From the NCBI GenBank assembly GCA_937916135.1, contig CALFTQ010000110.1:1-14222 (forward strand): DNA of 14,222 bases, given 5' to 3'. The notes under the pieces were generated by a model. The model was not told where the DNA came from. It did no database searches and worked only from the letters and a program-made list of their open reading frames with translations. This document shows positions 1 to 7,097 of the stretch, piece after piece. The position numbers and the translations under genes were made by a program. Every line of letters begins with the position of its first letter. The first letter of the stretch is position 1. Origin of the DNA: an uncultured Verrucomicrobiales bacterium (GTDB lineage Bacteria; Verrucomicrobiota; Verrucomicrobiia; Verrucomicrobiales; Akkermansiaceae).

Positions 1-1
1 C

Positions 2-1528
2 GGTGAGGCGCAGGAGGCCGCGAACCAGGCACAGGAAATCGTGGATGCCGCACCGCGAGAATACATCCCGACTATCGTTGGCGGGTACTGGTATATCAAC
101 GGGCAGAATACCGGCGTGAAAGCCGAGGGTGAAGACGGCCTGGACGGTAGCCGCGTGATACGCCATCTGATACACAGCGTTGATGAGCTACCGAGCAGCG
201 GCGATACCTGCAACCCCGGGCACGTTTATTATGTGGGGCTGCCAGATACTCTGCACACCCTGGATGATGCGCCAGACAACAGCGGAGAATGGAACGCCTG
301 GAGCATCTCGGCAGAGTTAGTTCCCCATGGCGTGACGTTGAGCGGGCTGGTTATACCGCGCGTCGGCAATAATTGCAGCACCCCACACTACATCGGCGTA
401 TATCTGCAAGAGAACAACGTCAGACGTGGCCTGCTAACTAGGAGCACCGACAGGAAGACCTGGACAAACGGACAAGACGTACGCTGGGATTTTGCCACAC
501 CCTTTGAAGTGCCGAACGGCGCAGGGATAGAAATCTACCTGGCAACGAGCCTGGAGGACATCGGCGAAAGCAGCGTACCTGGCCCCGGAGTACACATCAA
601 AAGCCCATGTCTGAATGAGGGCAGCAGCTCATGCCGCTACAGCGCCATGTGGTATGGCGACCGCAGCCCGTATTTGGGATTTACCAGCCCGAGTGCCGGA
701 CAAGTCATCGTGTATGAATGGTTCGATGGGCATGGCTGGGTAAGTCTGGCAGGCAATGCGGCGCAGTCATTGCGACCGGCGAGTGCGACAGTAGACGGCA
801 TCGTGAAGTTGGGCAGCGACCAGATTATGGATGGTGCCCCGGTGGGCGTAAATGCCGATGGACAGATGCAAGTGCCAATAGCGAATGCCGTGAGAGCCGG
901 AGCCGTCATGCTGAGCGAATCGGGCGTGATAGACGTGGGTGCCCCTATCGGGTATGACAGCAGCGGACGACTTGTAGCAAGTGCCGCTGATGTGACCGGG
1001 CGCAAAGCCACCCTGACACAGTTTGGCGTCATTAAGCTGGGGTCGGAATGGAAAGAGGGGCTGGCAATTCCCTACATCGTAGGCATCGGCGCGACATCTG
1101 ATGGGCGGTTGAGTAACAACCTACTGCACCAGGGCGCATTGAAACACATGCAGCGTGGAGGCTGGCAAGGCGCAGGAATGAGCTGGACGGGTAACAGCAC
1201 ATTCTTGGACGAAACAAGCTACTACCTGGGGCTCCATACGAGCGAGAGCTTTACCCAGAGCGAAGCCCGAGGACTAGAGCTACGCCCCGCCACACAGGCA
1301 CGAATAGGCGGTGTGACCCTGACGGGGAATCCGTATGAGGAAAGCAGCGCTCATGTGCTGGATGCCGCAGCAACCCTGAGAAACTATGCGCCCCGCCCTG
1401 AGTTGGCGGATATGCTGGAAGCGTACATCAAGACCAACACGACCCTGATGGAGATAAAGGTCATGACCCAGGAGCAGTACGATAAGCTTGAGAGCGTAAA
1501 AGCCCACACCCTATACCTTGTCTACTGA
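2..1528 (+). CDS. Tail fibre-like protein, 5' end outside window
   Basis: This is probably the receptor-binding tail fibre or spike. The frame is open from base 2, so the GTG at 41 is not taken as the start; 508 residues are visible. The first visible residues (EAQEAANQAQEIV) look like the end of a coiled coil. They are followed by YWYINGQNTGVKAEGEDG, a segment seen in many fibres of phages of gut bacteria. Counting from the codon at base 41, residues 85-190 look like a beta-sandwich. Residues 246-448 hold about four degenerate copies of a GIVKLG...GAPVG...DGQ motif, similar to phage tail-fibre repeats. The C-terminus, MTQEQYDKLESVKAHTLYLVY counted from residue 475, is a familiar fibre ending. 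The stop overlaps the next start as TGATG. The fibre class is fairly sure; the receptor is unknown. Confidence 0.75.
   Translation, partial: GEAQEAANQAQEIVDAAPREYIPTIVGGYWYINGQNTGVKAEGEDGLDGSRVIRHLIHSVDELPSSGDTCNPGHVYYVGLPDTLHTLDDAPDNSGEWNAWSISAELVPHGVTLSGLVIPRVGNNCSTPHYIGVYLQENNVRRGLLTRSTDRKTWTNGQDVRWDFATPFEVPNGAGIEIYLATSLEDIGESSVPGPGVHIKSPCLNEGSSSCRYSAMWYGDRSPYLGFTSPSAGQVIVYEWFDGHGWVSLAGNAAQSLRPASATVDGIVKLGSDQIMDGAPVGVNADGQMQVPIANAVRAGAVMLSESGVIDVGAPIGYDSSGRLVASAADVTGRKATLTQFGVIKLGSEWKEGLAIPYIVGIGATSDGRLSNNLLHQGALKHMQRGGWQGAGMSWTGNSTFLDETSYYLGLHTSESFTQSEARGLELRPATQARIGGVTLTGNPYEESSAHVLDAAATLRNYAPRPELADMLEAYIKTNTTLMEIKVMTQEQYDKLESVKAHTLYLVY
776..1384 (+). repeat. Degenerate fibre repeats (about four copies)
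   Basis: Within the fibre gene, protein-level repeats lie at roughly 776-880, 890-985, 1004-1114 and 1289-1384. The shared pattern is A-T-x(3)-G-[IV]-V/I-x-L-G followed about ten residues later by a hydrophobic-P-[IV]-G and then DG-x-[LM]. Copies 1 to 3 are nearly contiguous. Copy 4 (ATQARIGGVTLTG) lies about 60 residues further on and is the least alike. The DNA itself is not strongly repeated, so the duplication is old or under protein-level selection only. Confidence 0.6.
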
Positions 1529-2343
1529 TGAAGATACGACTCGGAACGATGACAGGCAGCCCCGGAGAGGGCAGCGGCGTAGACGGTGCCGGTGTATACT
1601 TTCACCTAGGCGGCGGGCGCGAGGGCGTGGTAGGTCTGGCAGGCATTTACTACGGCGTGAAAGACGGAAAGGCCGTGAAGATATGGCCTGGTGAGGGATT
1701 GTACCGCATCACCGCGCTGGAGTTGAATCTGTCTGACGAATTATCAGCCCTGCTGCACAGGTACGCGGCATCCACGCTCGACTTCAAAGGCGGTAACGGA
1801 AGCCTGGTACTACGCACCAAGGAGCGCGTATGGACGAGAAACCGCAACCGCAGCGATATACGTTGGGATAGCAATGCCAACACCCTATACTTCGAGAACA
1901 ACAGCGGGCCATTTGCAGACTTCCTGAAACGAGGCGACTACATCAGCCTGGAGGTGAGCATGGAATCCTGGACACAGAGTGTGACCCTGCCGCGGCAATC
2001 GACAGATGAGTTCGTGCGCGTGGCAGAGTTTAACCCCGTGACCACATGTGACATCTACATCGGCGCGGACTGGAAAGGCGATATCGCCAATGCTGCGGCC
2101 ATCTGCAAGCCGAACGGAGACATCGCCGCCAAAGCAGAGGCTCAGATGAGCAGCAGCAAAAAGAAGAAGAAAGGCGGCACGAAGAAATACGGCCAGGAGA
2201 AGACCGTGCGAGGGATTGACTACGCAGGATATATCGTGATGCGCGGCGTGGCGGATAAGAGCGTGCTGTATTCGAGCATTACCTACCCCGGCGCAAAGCA
2301 GGAAGTGACAGCCCGAATAGTGAACATACATGTGAAAGAATGA
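1528..2343 (+). CDS. Unknown protein following the tail fibre
   Basis: I do not recognise a family for this 271-residue protein. The start ATG shares one base with the fibre stop (TGATG), so translation is probably coupled, which suggests a role in the same structure: a fibre partner, chaperone or baseplate-like accessory. There is no signal peptide or membrane span. The N-terminus is glycine-rich (SPGEGSGVDGAGVYFHLGGG, residues 11-30). Residues 35-185 look beta-rich. A strongly basic patch KKKKKGGTKK sits at 211-220, preceded by three serines. It is followed by a last segment (229-271) that again looks like beta strands. The basic patch looks like a flexible linker or a nucleic acid or envelope-binding element; that is inference. 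Confidence 0.65.
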   Translation: MKIRLGTMTGSPGEGSGVDGAGVYFHLGGGREGVVGLAGIYYGVKDGKAVKIWPGEGLYRITALELNLSDELSALLHRYAASTLDFKGGNGSLVLRTKERVWTRNRNRSDIRWDSNANTLYFENNSGPFADFLKRGDYISLEVSMESWTQSVTLPRQSTDEFVRVAEFNPVTTCDIYIGADWKGDIANAAAICKPNGDIAAKAEAQMSSSKKKKKGGTKKYGQEKTVRGIDYAGYIVMRGVADKSVLYSSITYPGAKQEVTARIVNIHVKE

Positions 2344-2346
2344 CTT

Positions 2347-2565
2347 ATGTGTAAGAGTGTTAAGGATTATATGGGAGTAGTGCGGGAGTACACGAGAGAG
2401 GTCATCACCTTTGGCGGCTTTGCCCTGGCACTACTGGTATACAGCGATTTTAAGAACATGGTCAGAGACCTTGCCGAAAGCAACGCCCGCACCGCAGAGA
2501 TATTGCGAGACATTGACGTGCGGCTGAGCCACTTGGAAGAGGTGCAACGAAAGGAGGACAAATAA
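2347..2565 (+). CDS. Small single-span membrane protein, possible holin
   Basis: This 72-residue protein has a short amphipathic N-terminus, one hydrophobic segment at about residues 18-34 (VITFGGFALALLVYSDF) and a charged helix at 36-70 with heptad-like spacing of hydrophobic residues (coiled coil). That layout and size fit small single-span phage holins such as T7 gp17.5, and the place just after the tail-fibre genes matches T7, where gene 17.5 follows fibre gene 17. No sequence motif proves it. It could equally be a spanin part or another membrane-anchored accessory; no endolysin gene is next to it. The start at 2347 lies three bases after the previous stop with a weak ribosome site; an in-frame ATG at 2371 is an alternative but leaves less sequence before the span. 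Confidence 0.6.
   Translation: MCKSVKDYMGVVREYTREVITFGGFALALLVYSDFKNMVRDLAESNARTAEILRDIDVRLSHLEEVQRKEDK
2551..2557 (+). promoter_or_regulatory. Strong Shine-Dalgarno site AAGGAGG
   Basis: AAGGAGG ends nine bases before the ATG at 2567. It is the best ribosome site in the window and lies inside the end of the preceding small membrane protein gene. It fixes the start of the 114-residue protein and shows that the host uses Shine-Dalgarno initiation. Confidence 0.85.
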
Positions 2566-2566
2566 G

Positions 2567-2911
2567 ATGGGAAGTTCCGCAGGATGGAAATCAGTATTTG
2601 GCAGCGTAGCGAACATCGCCACTCTGGGGTACTACGGGCAGTATCAGTCATCGAAACAGATTGCCAAAGCGCAGCAGCAGGCAGCAGCAGCGTATGCGGC
2701 AAGTAATGAGAAAGTGGCGGCAGCCATCGAGAGCAGCAGCCAGGTGACGCCGACCGCTGTACAGGCCAGTACCCATAACCCACAACAGGCGGCAGAGGCA
2801 GATGTGTACTCTGCTCAGAAGAGAAAACGCACAATAGCCAGCACGGCCAACAAGACATACACCACGCGTGGAAATGTGCTGGGCAGTATGGGAGGGAGAA
2901 GTACGCTATGA
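2567..2911 (+). CDS. Small portal-adjacent structural protein
   Basis: This is a 114-residue protein with a well-placed AAGGAGG site. The N-terminus is glycine/serine-rich. Residues 30-56 are an alanine/glutamine-rich helix (poly-A/Q at 36-44), then a low-complexity Ser/Thr/Gln stretch. The C-terminus is basic and ends KRKRTIASTANKTYTT...GRSTL. From memory, small phage proteins encoded next to portal or head-tail connector genes often end in a similar basic segment with a final G-R-x-T-L, so a minor head or connector component is likely. The stop overlaps the portal start (ATGA). Its exact role is unknown; a small terminase or scaffold is less likely because no helix-turn-helix or long acidic coil is seen. 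Confidence 0.6.
   Translation: MGSSAGWKSVFGSVANIATLGYYGQYQSSKQIAKAQQQAAAAYAASNEKVAAAIESSSQVTPTAVQASTHNPQQAAEADVYSAQKRKRTIASTANKTYTTRGNVLGSMGGRSTL
2891..2898 (+). promoter_or_regulatory. Shine-Dalgarno site GGAGGGAG for the portal gene
   Basis: GGAGGGAG ends nine bases before the portal ATG at 2908. It supports that start over the downstream in-frame codons. The portal start also overlaps the previous stop (ATGA), so both direct initiation and coupling are possible. Confidence 0.75.
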
Positions 2912-4569
2912 CCGAGAACCGCAGTACCGAAATCAGGCGCGTATGTGAGGCATTGTTTGACACCTATACCCAAGTGGCGGCAAATGATGTGGACGAATTG
3001 CAGCGCCTCATCGACCCGCGAGGCTATACCAAAGGCAAGCTGCACCAGGAGAACGTGCGATACCGGCATTGTCCGCAGGCGAAAGCCGCGCTGGATGTGC
3101 TGGTATCAGCGCACAGTACCTACATCAGCCCGAGCGGGCAAAAGTGGTTCAGCTTGAAGAGCCGCCAGCATCAGTTGACTCCATACGGGAAGAAGAACCG
3201 CATCAGCGACTGGTACAACAAGACCACGGAAATCACCAACAACGAACTGAGTGATAGTAACTTCTATACCACCTTGCAGGAGGTATACACCGACCGATGC
3301 CTGGGAGGCACCGGCGCTTGCTACATAGGAGGCGATGAGACGAAACCACTGCATTTCATCCACGTACCGCTGGGCAGCTTTGCGATAGCAGAAGATGCCC
3401 AGGGAAAAGTCAACATGCTGGTGCGCAAGTTCCGTTACACCCCCGAGCAGGCAGCGCACCAATGGGGGATGGATAATCTGCCCGAGCATGTGAGGGACGC
3501 GTACGCTGACATACAGCGCCGATACACCGAAAAAATAGAGTTCGTGCACCTGGTGCGACCACGAGAGGACGGCGTGCGAGGCTCACAGGATATCCCGGAA
3601 GAGCTGCGCGAGTATGAGGGCATCTATGCAGACACGAAGAACTACCACATCATTCATCACGAGGGGTACTTTGAGTTCCCCTACCTGGTGACCAGATTCC
3701 TGAAAGGCAACGACAGCGCCTACGGAGTGGCACCCGGCCTGGGAGTCATCCCCATCATCCGGCAGCTGATGAAGCTTGAGCGGCTGCTTGATACCCAGGC
3801 AGAAGTGGCGACATTCCCGCGCGTGCTACAACTTGCAGGCCAGAATCGGCAGGTGGATATGAGAGCGGGCGCGATAACAACCGTGAGCCCGGATGAAGCC
3901 AGTCTTGGATTCCCGCGAGAGTGGGGTACACAAGGCCGCTATGACATCGGGCTCGACCGTATCAAGGCCAAAGAGGAGCTGATAGACCAAGCCTACTATG
4001 TGCACATGCTGAACGCCATCAGCAGCGTGGACAGACAGATGACCGCCACGGAAATCAACGCGCGAGAATCAGAAAAGGTGCTTGCTTTCAGCCCATCGTT
4101 CACACTGTTTATCAGCGATTTTCAGCCAGCCATGCGGCGCATCATATCCATCTTGTACCGCAAGGGGCAGCTACCGAAAGAGGGGATGCCAGACGAGCTG
4201 TTTCATGTGGACAGCAACGGCAACGTGACCGTGATGAATCCGAACGTGAGCTACTTGGGGAAGATAGCGCAGGCCATTGAACGCGTGCAACGCCGCGGCA
4301 TTGACCAGGCGCTGGAGACCATCATCGGGTATACGCAGGCCACAGGAGACGGGAGCATGTTACAAGCCCTGCAACCCCGGCAGATAGCACGATACGTTGT
4401 GGAGGCATCGGGTGCGCCCTATGACATCCTGCGTACAGATGTGGAGCTGGAAGCCATGGATGCTCAGGCTGCCCAGATGCAGATGGCTCAGATGGAGGCG
4501 GAACAGCAGCAAATGCAGATGGCCGCAGCGGATAAGGGAGCAAGCGCAATCGAGAAACTAAGCCGATGA
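2908..4569 (+). CDS. Portal (head-to-tail connector) protein, T7 type
   Basis: This 553-residue protein should form the dodecameric ring at one capsid vertex through which DNA enters and leaves, and to which the terminase and tail adaptor bind. It matches the head-tail connecting family of T7 gp8 in length and landmarks: SNFYTTLQ near 117-124, the glycine motif GGTGACYIGG at 133-142, YGVAPGLGVIP in the middle, and MTATEIN at 378-384, which is a strong family signature. The last 50 residues are rich in methionine and glutamine (MQMAQMEAEQQQMQMA) and probably form the helical barrel or crown end. No capsid or scaffold gene follows; the next gene is the tail nozzle. The stop overlaps the next start (ATGA). 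Confidence 0.92.
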   Translation: MTENRSTEIRRVCEALFDTYTQVAANDVDELQRLIDPRGYTKGKLHQENVRYRHCPQAKAALDVLVSAHSTYISPSGQKWFSLKSRQHQLTPYGKKNRISDWYNKTTEITNNELSDSNFYTTLQEVYTDRCLGGTGACYIGGDETKPLHFIHVPLGSFAIAEDAQGKVNMLVRKFRYTPEQAAHQWGMDNLPEHVRDAYADIQRRYTEKIEFVHLVRPREDGVRGSQDIPEELREYEGIYADTKNYHIIHHEGYFEFPYLVTRFLKGNDSAYGVAPGLGVIPIIRQLMKLERLLDTQAEVATFPRVLQLAGQNRQVDMRAGAITTVSPDEASLGFPREWGTQGRYDIGLDRIKAKEELIDQAYYVHMLNAISSVDRQMTATEINARESEKVLAFSPSFTLFISDFQPAMRRIISILYRKGQLPKEGMPDELFHVDSNGNVTVMNPNVSYLGKIAQAIERVQRRGIDQALETIIGYTQATGDGSMLQALQPRQIARYVVEASGAPYDILRTDVELEAMDAQAAQMQMAQMEAEQQQMQMAAADKGASAIEKLSR

Positions 4570-7097
4570 TACGTAATTCATTTAACGGCGGCGTGCTGAG
4601 CCCCAGCATCCGCATGAGAGAAGACCTGGACGTATTCAGACGCGGGTGCAGCGTGCTAGAGAACTTCGACGTGGGACAAGCGGGCGGCATCCGCAGGCGG
4701 CGAGGATTCCGGTATATAGCGGAGGCTCAGAACGAGAGCAGCCGACTGTTTACCTACAAGTACCGCAACGACGTACGCTACCTGGTGGAAATCGGGACGG
4801 AGTATATCCGCGTCTATCATGCGCACGGAGAGCTGGCCTGGGAGACTGAGAGCCCCTACATCGCCGAAGTGCTGCCAACGGTGCGCACGCTACAGGTGAA
4901 CGCCCTGCTGTTGGTGATGAGCCGCTATCTACCGCCCATGCAGCTGAGCTGTGACGGGCGCGGACAATGGAGCTGGGGTGTGTTTGAGTACAGCGTACCG
5001 CCCTGGAGATATAGCGAATATCGGGACTACCCCATCTGCGTGAGCAGACGAAGTGATGGGTACTATGCTGTGGACTTTGACCCGGAGGAAGATGACGAAG
5101 AGGCCACACCAGAAGCACGAGAAGTGCTGCGAGCCAGTTACTATACCGACGCCCAGCAAATCAAGATGGCCCAGGCGACTATCTACTCGAAAATCACAGC
5201 GCAGTATGAGGCGGCATTCATCAGCGCCAGTACGAATATCAGCAAGGGTACTGTGTTTGCCGTGCGACAGCAGCCTGAGTATTCCGTGTACTCAGTTGTG
5301 GCAGACTTCAAGGGCGATACCATGTTTGTACAGGGACTCATTGACCCGGCCAACTACCCCGGCAACTTCCAGCTGGCCAGCGATGCCACGGGGCATGATG
5401 TGAGCATATCTGAACTGAGCAAAAGCGCCAGCTACACCAAGGGCCAGCGAGTACGATTCGAGGCCGGGTACTGGGATATATACACCTGCATCAGCGACTT
5501 CCAAGGCGATACTGACTATTACAAAGAGGGTATTGAACCGAGTGACTACCCCGGGCATTTTGTACGCGGCGTCATGCTGGGTACAGCACCGTGCAAGGGG
5601 GCGTGGCATCTGTACGTGAGCGGCACATGGGCGGGCAGCTATGAGGTACGAGCCAGTTACCAGGGCAAGAGCGCAGACTCAGACTGGGAATACAGAGGGG
5701 AAAGTTTCTCTCGCATTATAGCACCGAGCAATAACCTGCTGGCAGGCGATGAGGGCAGCGAAGAATGCTACATCAGCTTGTGGTTAACCCGAGTGAGAGC
5801 CTACGGCGAGAACTGGGCGGCACGGTGCATCCCCGCAGACAGCTGTGGAAATGTGCTGAGCGTGAGCAGCTACAAGCATGACTTGGTATTACAGCATCAG
5901 GTGGTGGCCGATGAAGAGAGCGGCGAGGTAATTGATTCCTACTACATCTTACGAGACCCCATCAGGACAAGCTGGTACGGGAGCATCACCACCCTGGACT
6001 GGAGCTGGTGTGCATTCAGCAGCAAGTACGGATTCCCCCGGCTGGCGTGCATCTTCAATCAGCGCCTGGTATTTGCCGGGACAGAAGCCCAACCTCAGAC
6101 GCTGTGGCTGAGCAGGACAGACGATATCGACAACTTCGATATGGTGCAGCAGGATGACGGAGCCCTGGCCTTAACCATGAGCAGTCAGACCCAAGACCCC
6201 ATCCGCTGGATGATGTGTGTGAACAACCGAATCATGCTGGGCACAGCAGAGGGTGAAAGTATCATCCAAAGCGGGAGCGGCAGCGCGGTTATGACATACA
6301 GCAACGCAACCATCGTGACTCACGGATTCGTGGGCTCAGCAGATGTGGATGCCGTGGCCTGCAATGATAAGACCGTGTACTTTGAGCGCGGCGGAGCGCG
6401 AGCAATGCAGTTCGGGTACAGCTATGAGCAGGACGCCTATCTGAGCACAGACCTGAGCATCTTTGCCGAGCATGTGCTGAGAGACGGCGGCGGTGTGGTA
6501 GAGGGAACATTCTTGCGAAAACCAGATGCCAAAGCTGTACTGGTACTGAGAGACGGGAGCATCGCCTGCATGACTTACAACAGCCAGCACCAGGTGAACG
6601 CGTGGCACCACTACACCACGAAAGGACGATTTTACAGCGTGTGCATGCTGCCCAACGGCAACCAGGCCGACAGCCTTTATGCGGTGGTGGGACGTGAAGA
6701 AGTGCGTCAGATCCAAAATGGACTTGCTGACCCAGAGGACACCGAGTGGCACTACTACATCGAGTGCCAGGATGAGAGCAGCGTGTACACCGATGCCGGA
6801 GACCGAGACTACGTATCCGAAATGCAGACCAACGCCCTGACGAGTACGAGCATTCGTGGCAGCAAGCAGAGCACCGGCCCGGTGATGATGTATCTGGGCA
6901 ACGCGACACCGGCAGCCGGAGTAGAAGTAACGAGTGATGCAGGCAAGACCTGGAGCCGCCCGGATAAAAGCCCGCGAGACAAGTTCCCCGCCGGGTGGAA
7001 TAAGCTGGTGGGGTATGGCAACAACCAGTATGACCAGGTGGTAGGTGTGCGCGTCAAGGGCAACCAGGACTTTGAACTACTTGCGATACAGGCATGA
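4566..7097 (+). CDS. Tail nozzle protein (T7 gp12-like)
   Basis: This 843-residue protein forms the distal tube of the short tail. The N-terminus carries the family signature FNGGVLSPSIRMREDLDVF...GCSVLENF...GGIRRRRG (residues 6-47). The core includes FNQRLVFAGT (497-506) followed by LWLSRTDD, then a propeller-like run with SYEQDAYLSTDLSIFAEHV (619-637), and the C-terminus ends FELLAIQA, all typical of podophage nozzle proteins. Residues 226-335 hold two related modules (DFKGDT...NYPGNF and DFQGDT...DYPGHF) that I would not expect in the minimal family and that look like an insertion or decoration. ATGA overlaps join it to the portal gene before and the terminase gene after. The only GATC of the window lies in it, at 6710. 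Confidence 0.88.
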   Translation: MIRNSFNGGVLSPSIRMREDLDVFRRGCSVLENFDVGQAGGIRRRRGFRYIAEAQNESSRLFTYKYRNDVRYLVEIGTEYIRVYHAHGELAWETESPYIAEVLPTVRTLQVNALLLVMSRYLPPMQLSCDGRGQWSWGVFEYSVPPWRYSEYRDYPICVSRRSDGYYAVDFDPEEDDEEATPEAREVLRASYYTDAQQIKMAQATIYSKITAQYEAAFISASTNISKGTVFAVRQQPEYSVYSVVADFKGDTMFVQGLIDPANYPGNFQLASDATGHDVSISELSKSASYTKGQRVRFEAGYWDIYTCISDFQGDTDYYKEGIEPSDYPGHFVRGVMLGTAPCKGAWHLYVSGTWAGSYEVRASYQGKSADSDWEYRGESFSRIIAPSNNLLAGDEGSEECYISLWLTRVRAYGENWAARCIPADSCGNVLSVSSYKHDLVLQHQVVADEESGEVIDSYYILRDPIRTSWYGSITTLDWSWCAFSSKYGFPRLACIFNQRLVFAGTEAQPQTLWLSRTDDIDNFDMVQQDDGALALTMSSQTQDPIRWMMCVNNRIMLGTAEGESIIQSGSGSAVMTYSNATIVTHGFVGSADVDAVACNDKTVYFERGGARAMQFGYSYEQDAYLSTDLSIFAEHVLRDGGGVVEGTFLRKPDAKAVLVLRDGSIACMTYNSQHQVNAWHHYTTKGRFYSVCMLPNGNQADSLYAVVGREEVRQIQNGLADPEDTEWHYYIECQDESSVYTDAGDRDYVSEMQTNALTSTSIRGSKQSTGPVMMYLGNATPAAGVEVTSDAGKTWSRPDKSPRDKFPAGWNKLVGYGNNQYDQVVGVRVKGNQDFELLAIQA
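5241..5381 (+). repeat. Nozzle module, first copy
   Basis: Residues 226-272 of the nozzle protein. Landmarks are KG at 227-228, paired tyrosines (Y239, Y242), DFKGDT at 247-252, a P at 261 and NYPGNF at 263-268. They align with the second copy at a fixed offset of 64 residues through the DF.GDT to YPG.F part. The tyrosine-rich, short beta pattern recalls small carbohydrate-binding modules, which is inference. Confidence 0.7.
5433..5570 (+). repeat. Nozzle module, second copy
   Basis: Residues 290-335 of the nozzle protein. Landmarks are YTKG at 290-293, GYWDIYTC (301-308), DFQGDT (311-316), a P at 325 and DYPGHF (327-332). This copy has the aromatic trio Y302, W303, Y306, which would suit sugar stacking if it is a binding module; the first copy lacks the tryptophan. 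DNA identity between copies is modest, so the duplication is not recent. Confidence 0.7.

Noticed and set aside
637..1032. Open frames on the minus strand across the fibre gene and elsewhere
   Set aside because: Long antisense open frames occur under nearly every gene here because of composition and codon choice; they lack ribosome sites and recognisable domains.
2150..2175. A-rich run in the 271-residue gene (AGC AAA AAG AAG AAG AAA) as a -1 slippery site
   Set aside because: The heptamer would need an A before AAA AAG; here it is a C, so re-pairing in the -1 frame is poor, and the downstream frame stays sensible without a shift.
4472..4524. CAGATGG-like repeats at the end of the portal gene as a regulatory repeat
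   Set aside because: They simply encode the Met/Gln-rich C-terminal helix of the portal and show no regular DNA period beyond the codons.
6289..6909. 206-residue minus-strand open frame under the nozzle gene
   Set aside because: Its translation is dominated by Cys, Arg, Ser and His, typical of antisense reading, and it covers the conserved nozzle core.
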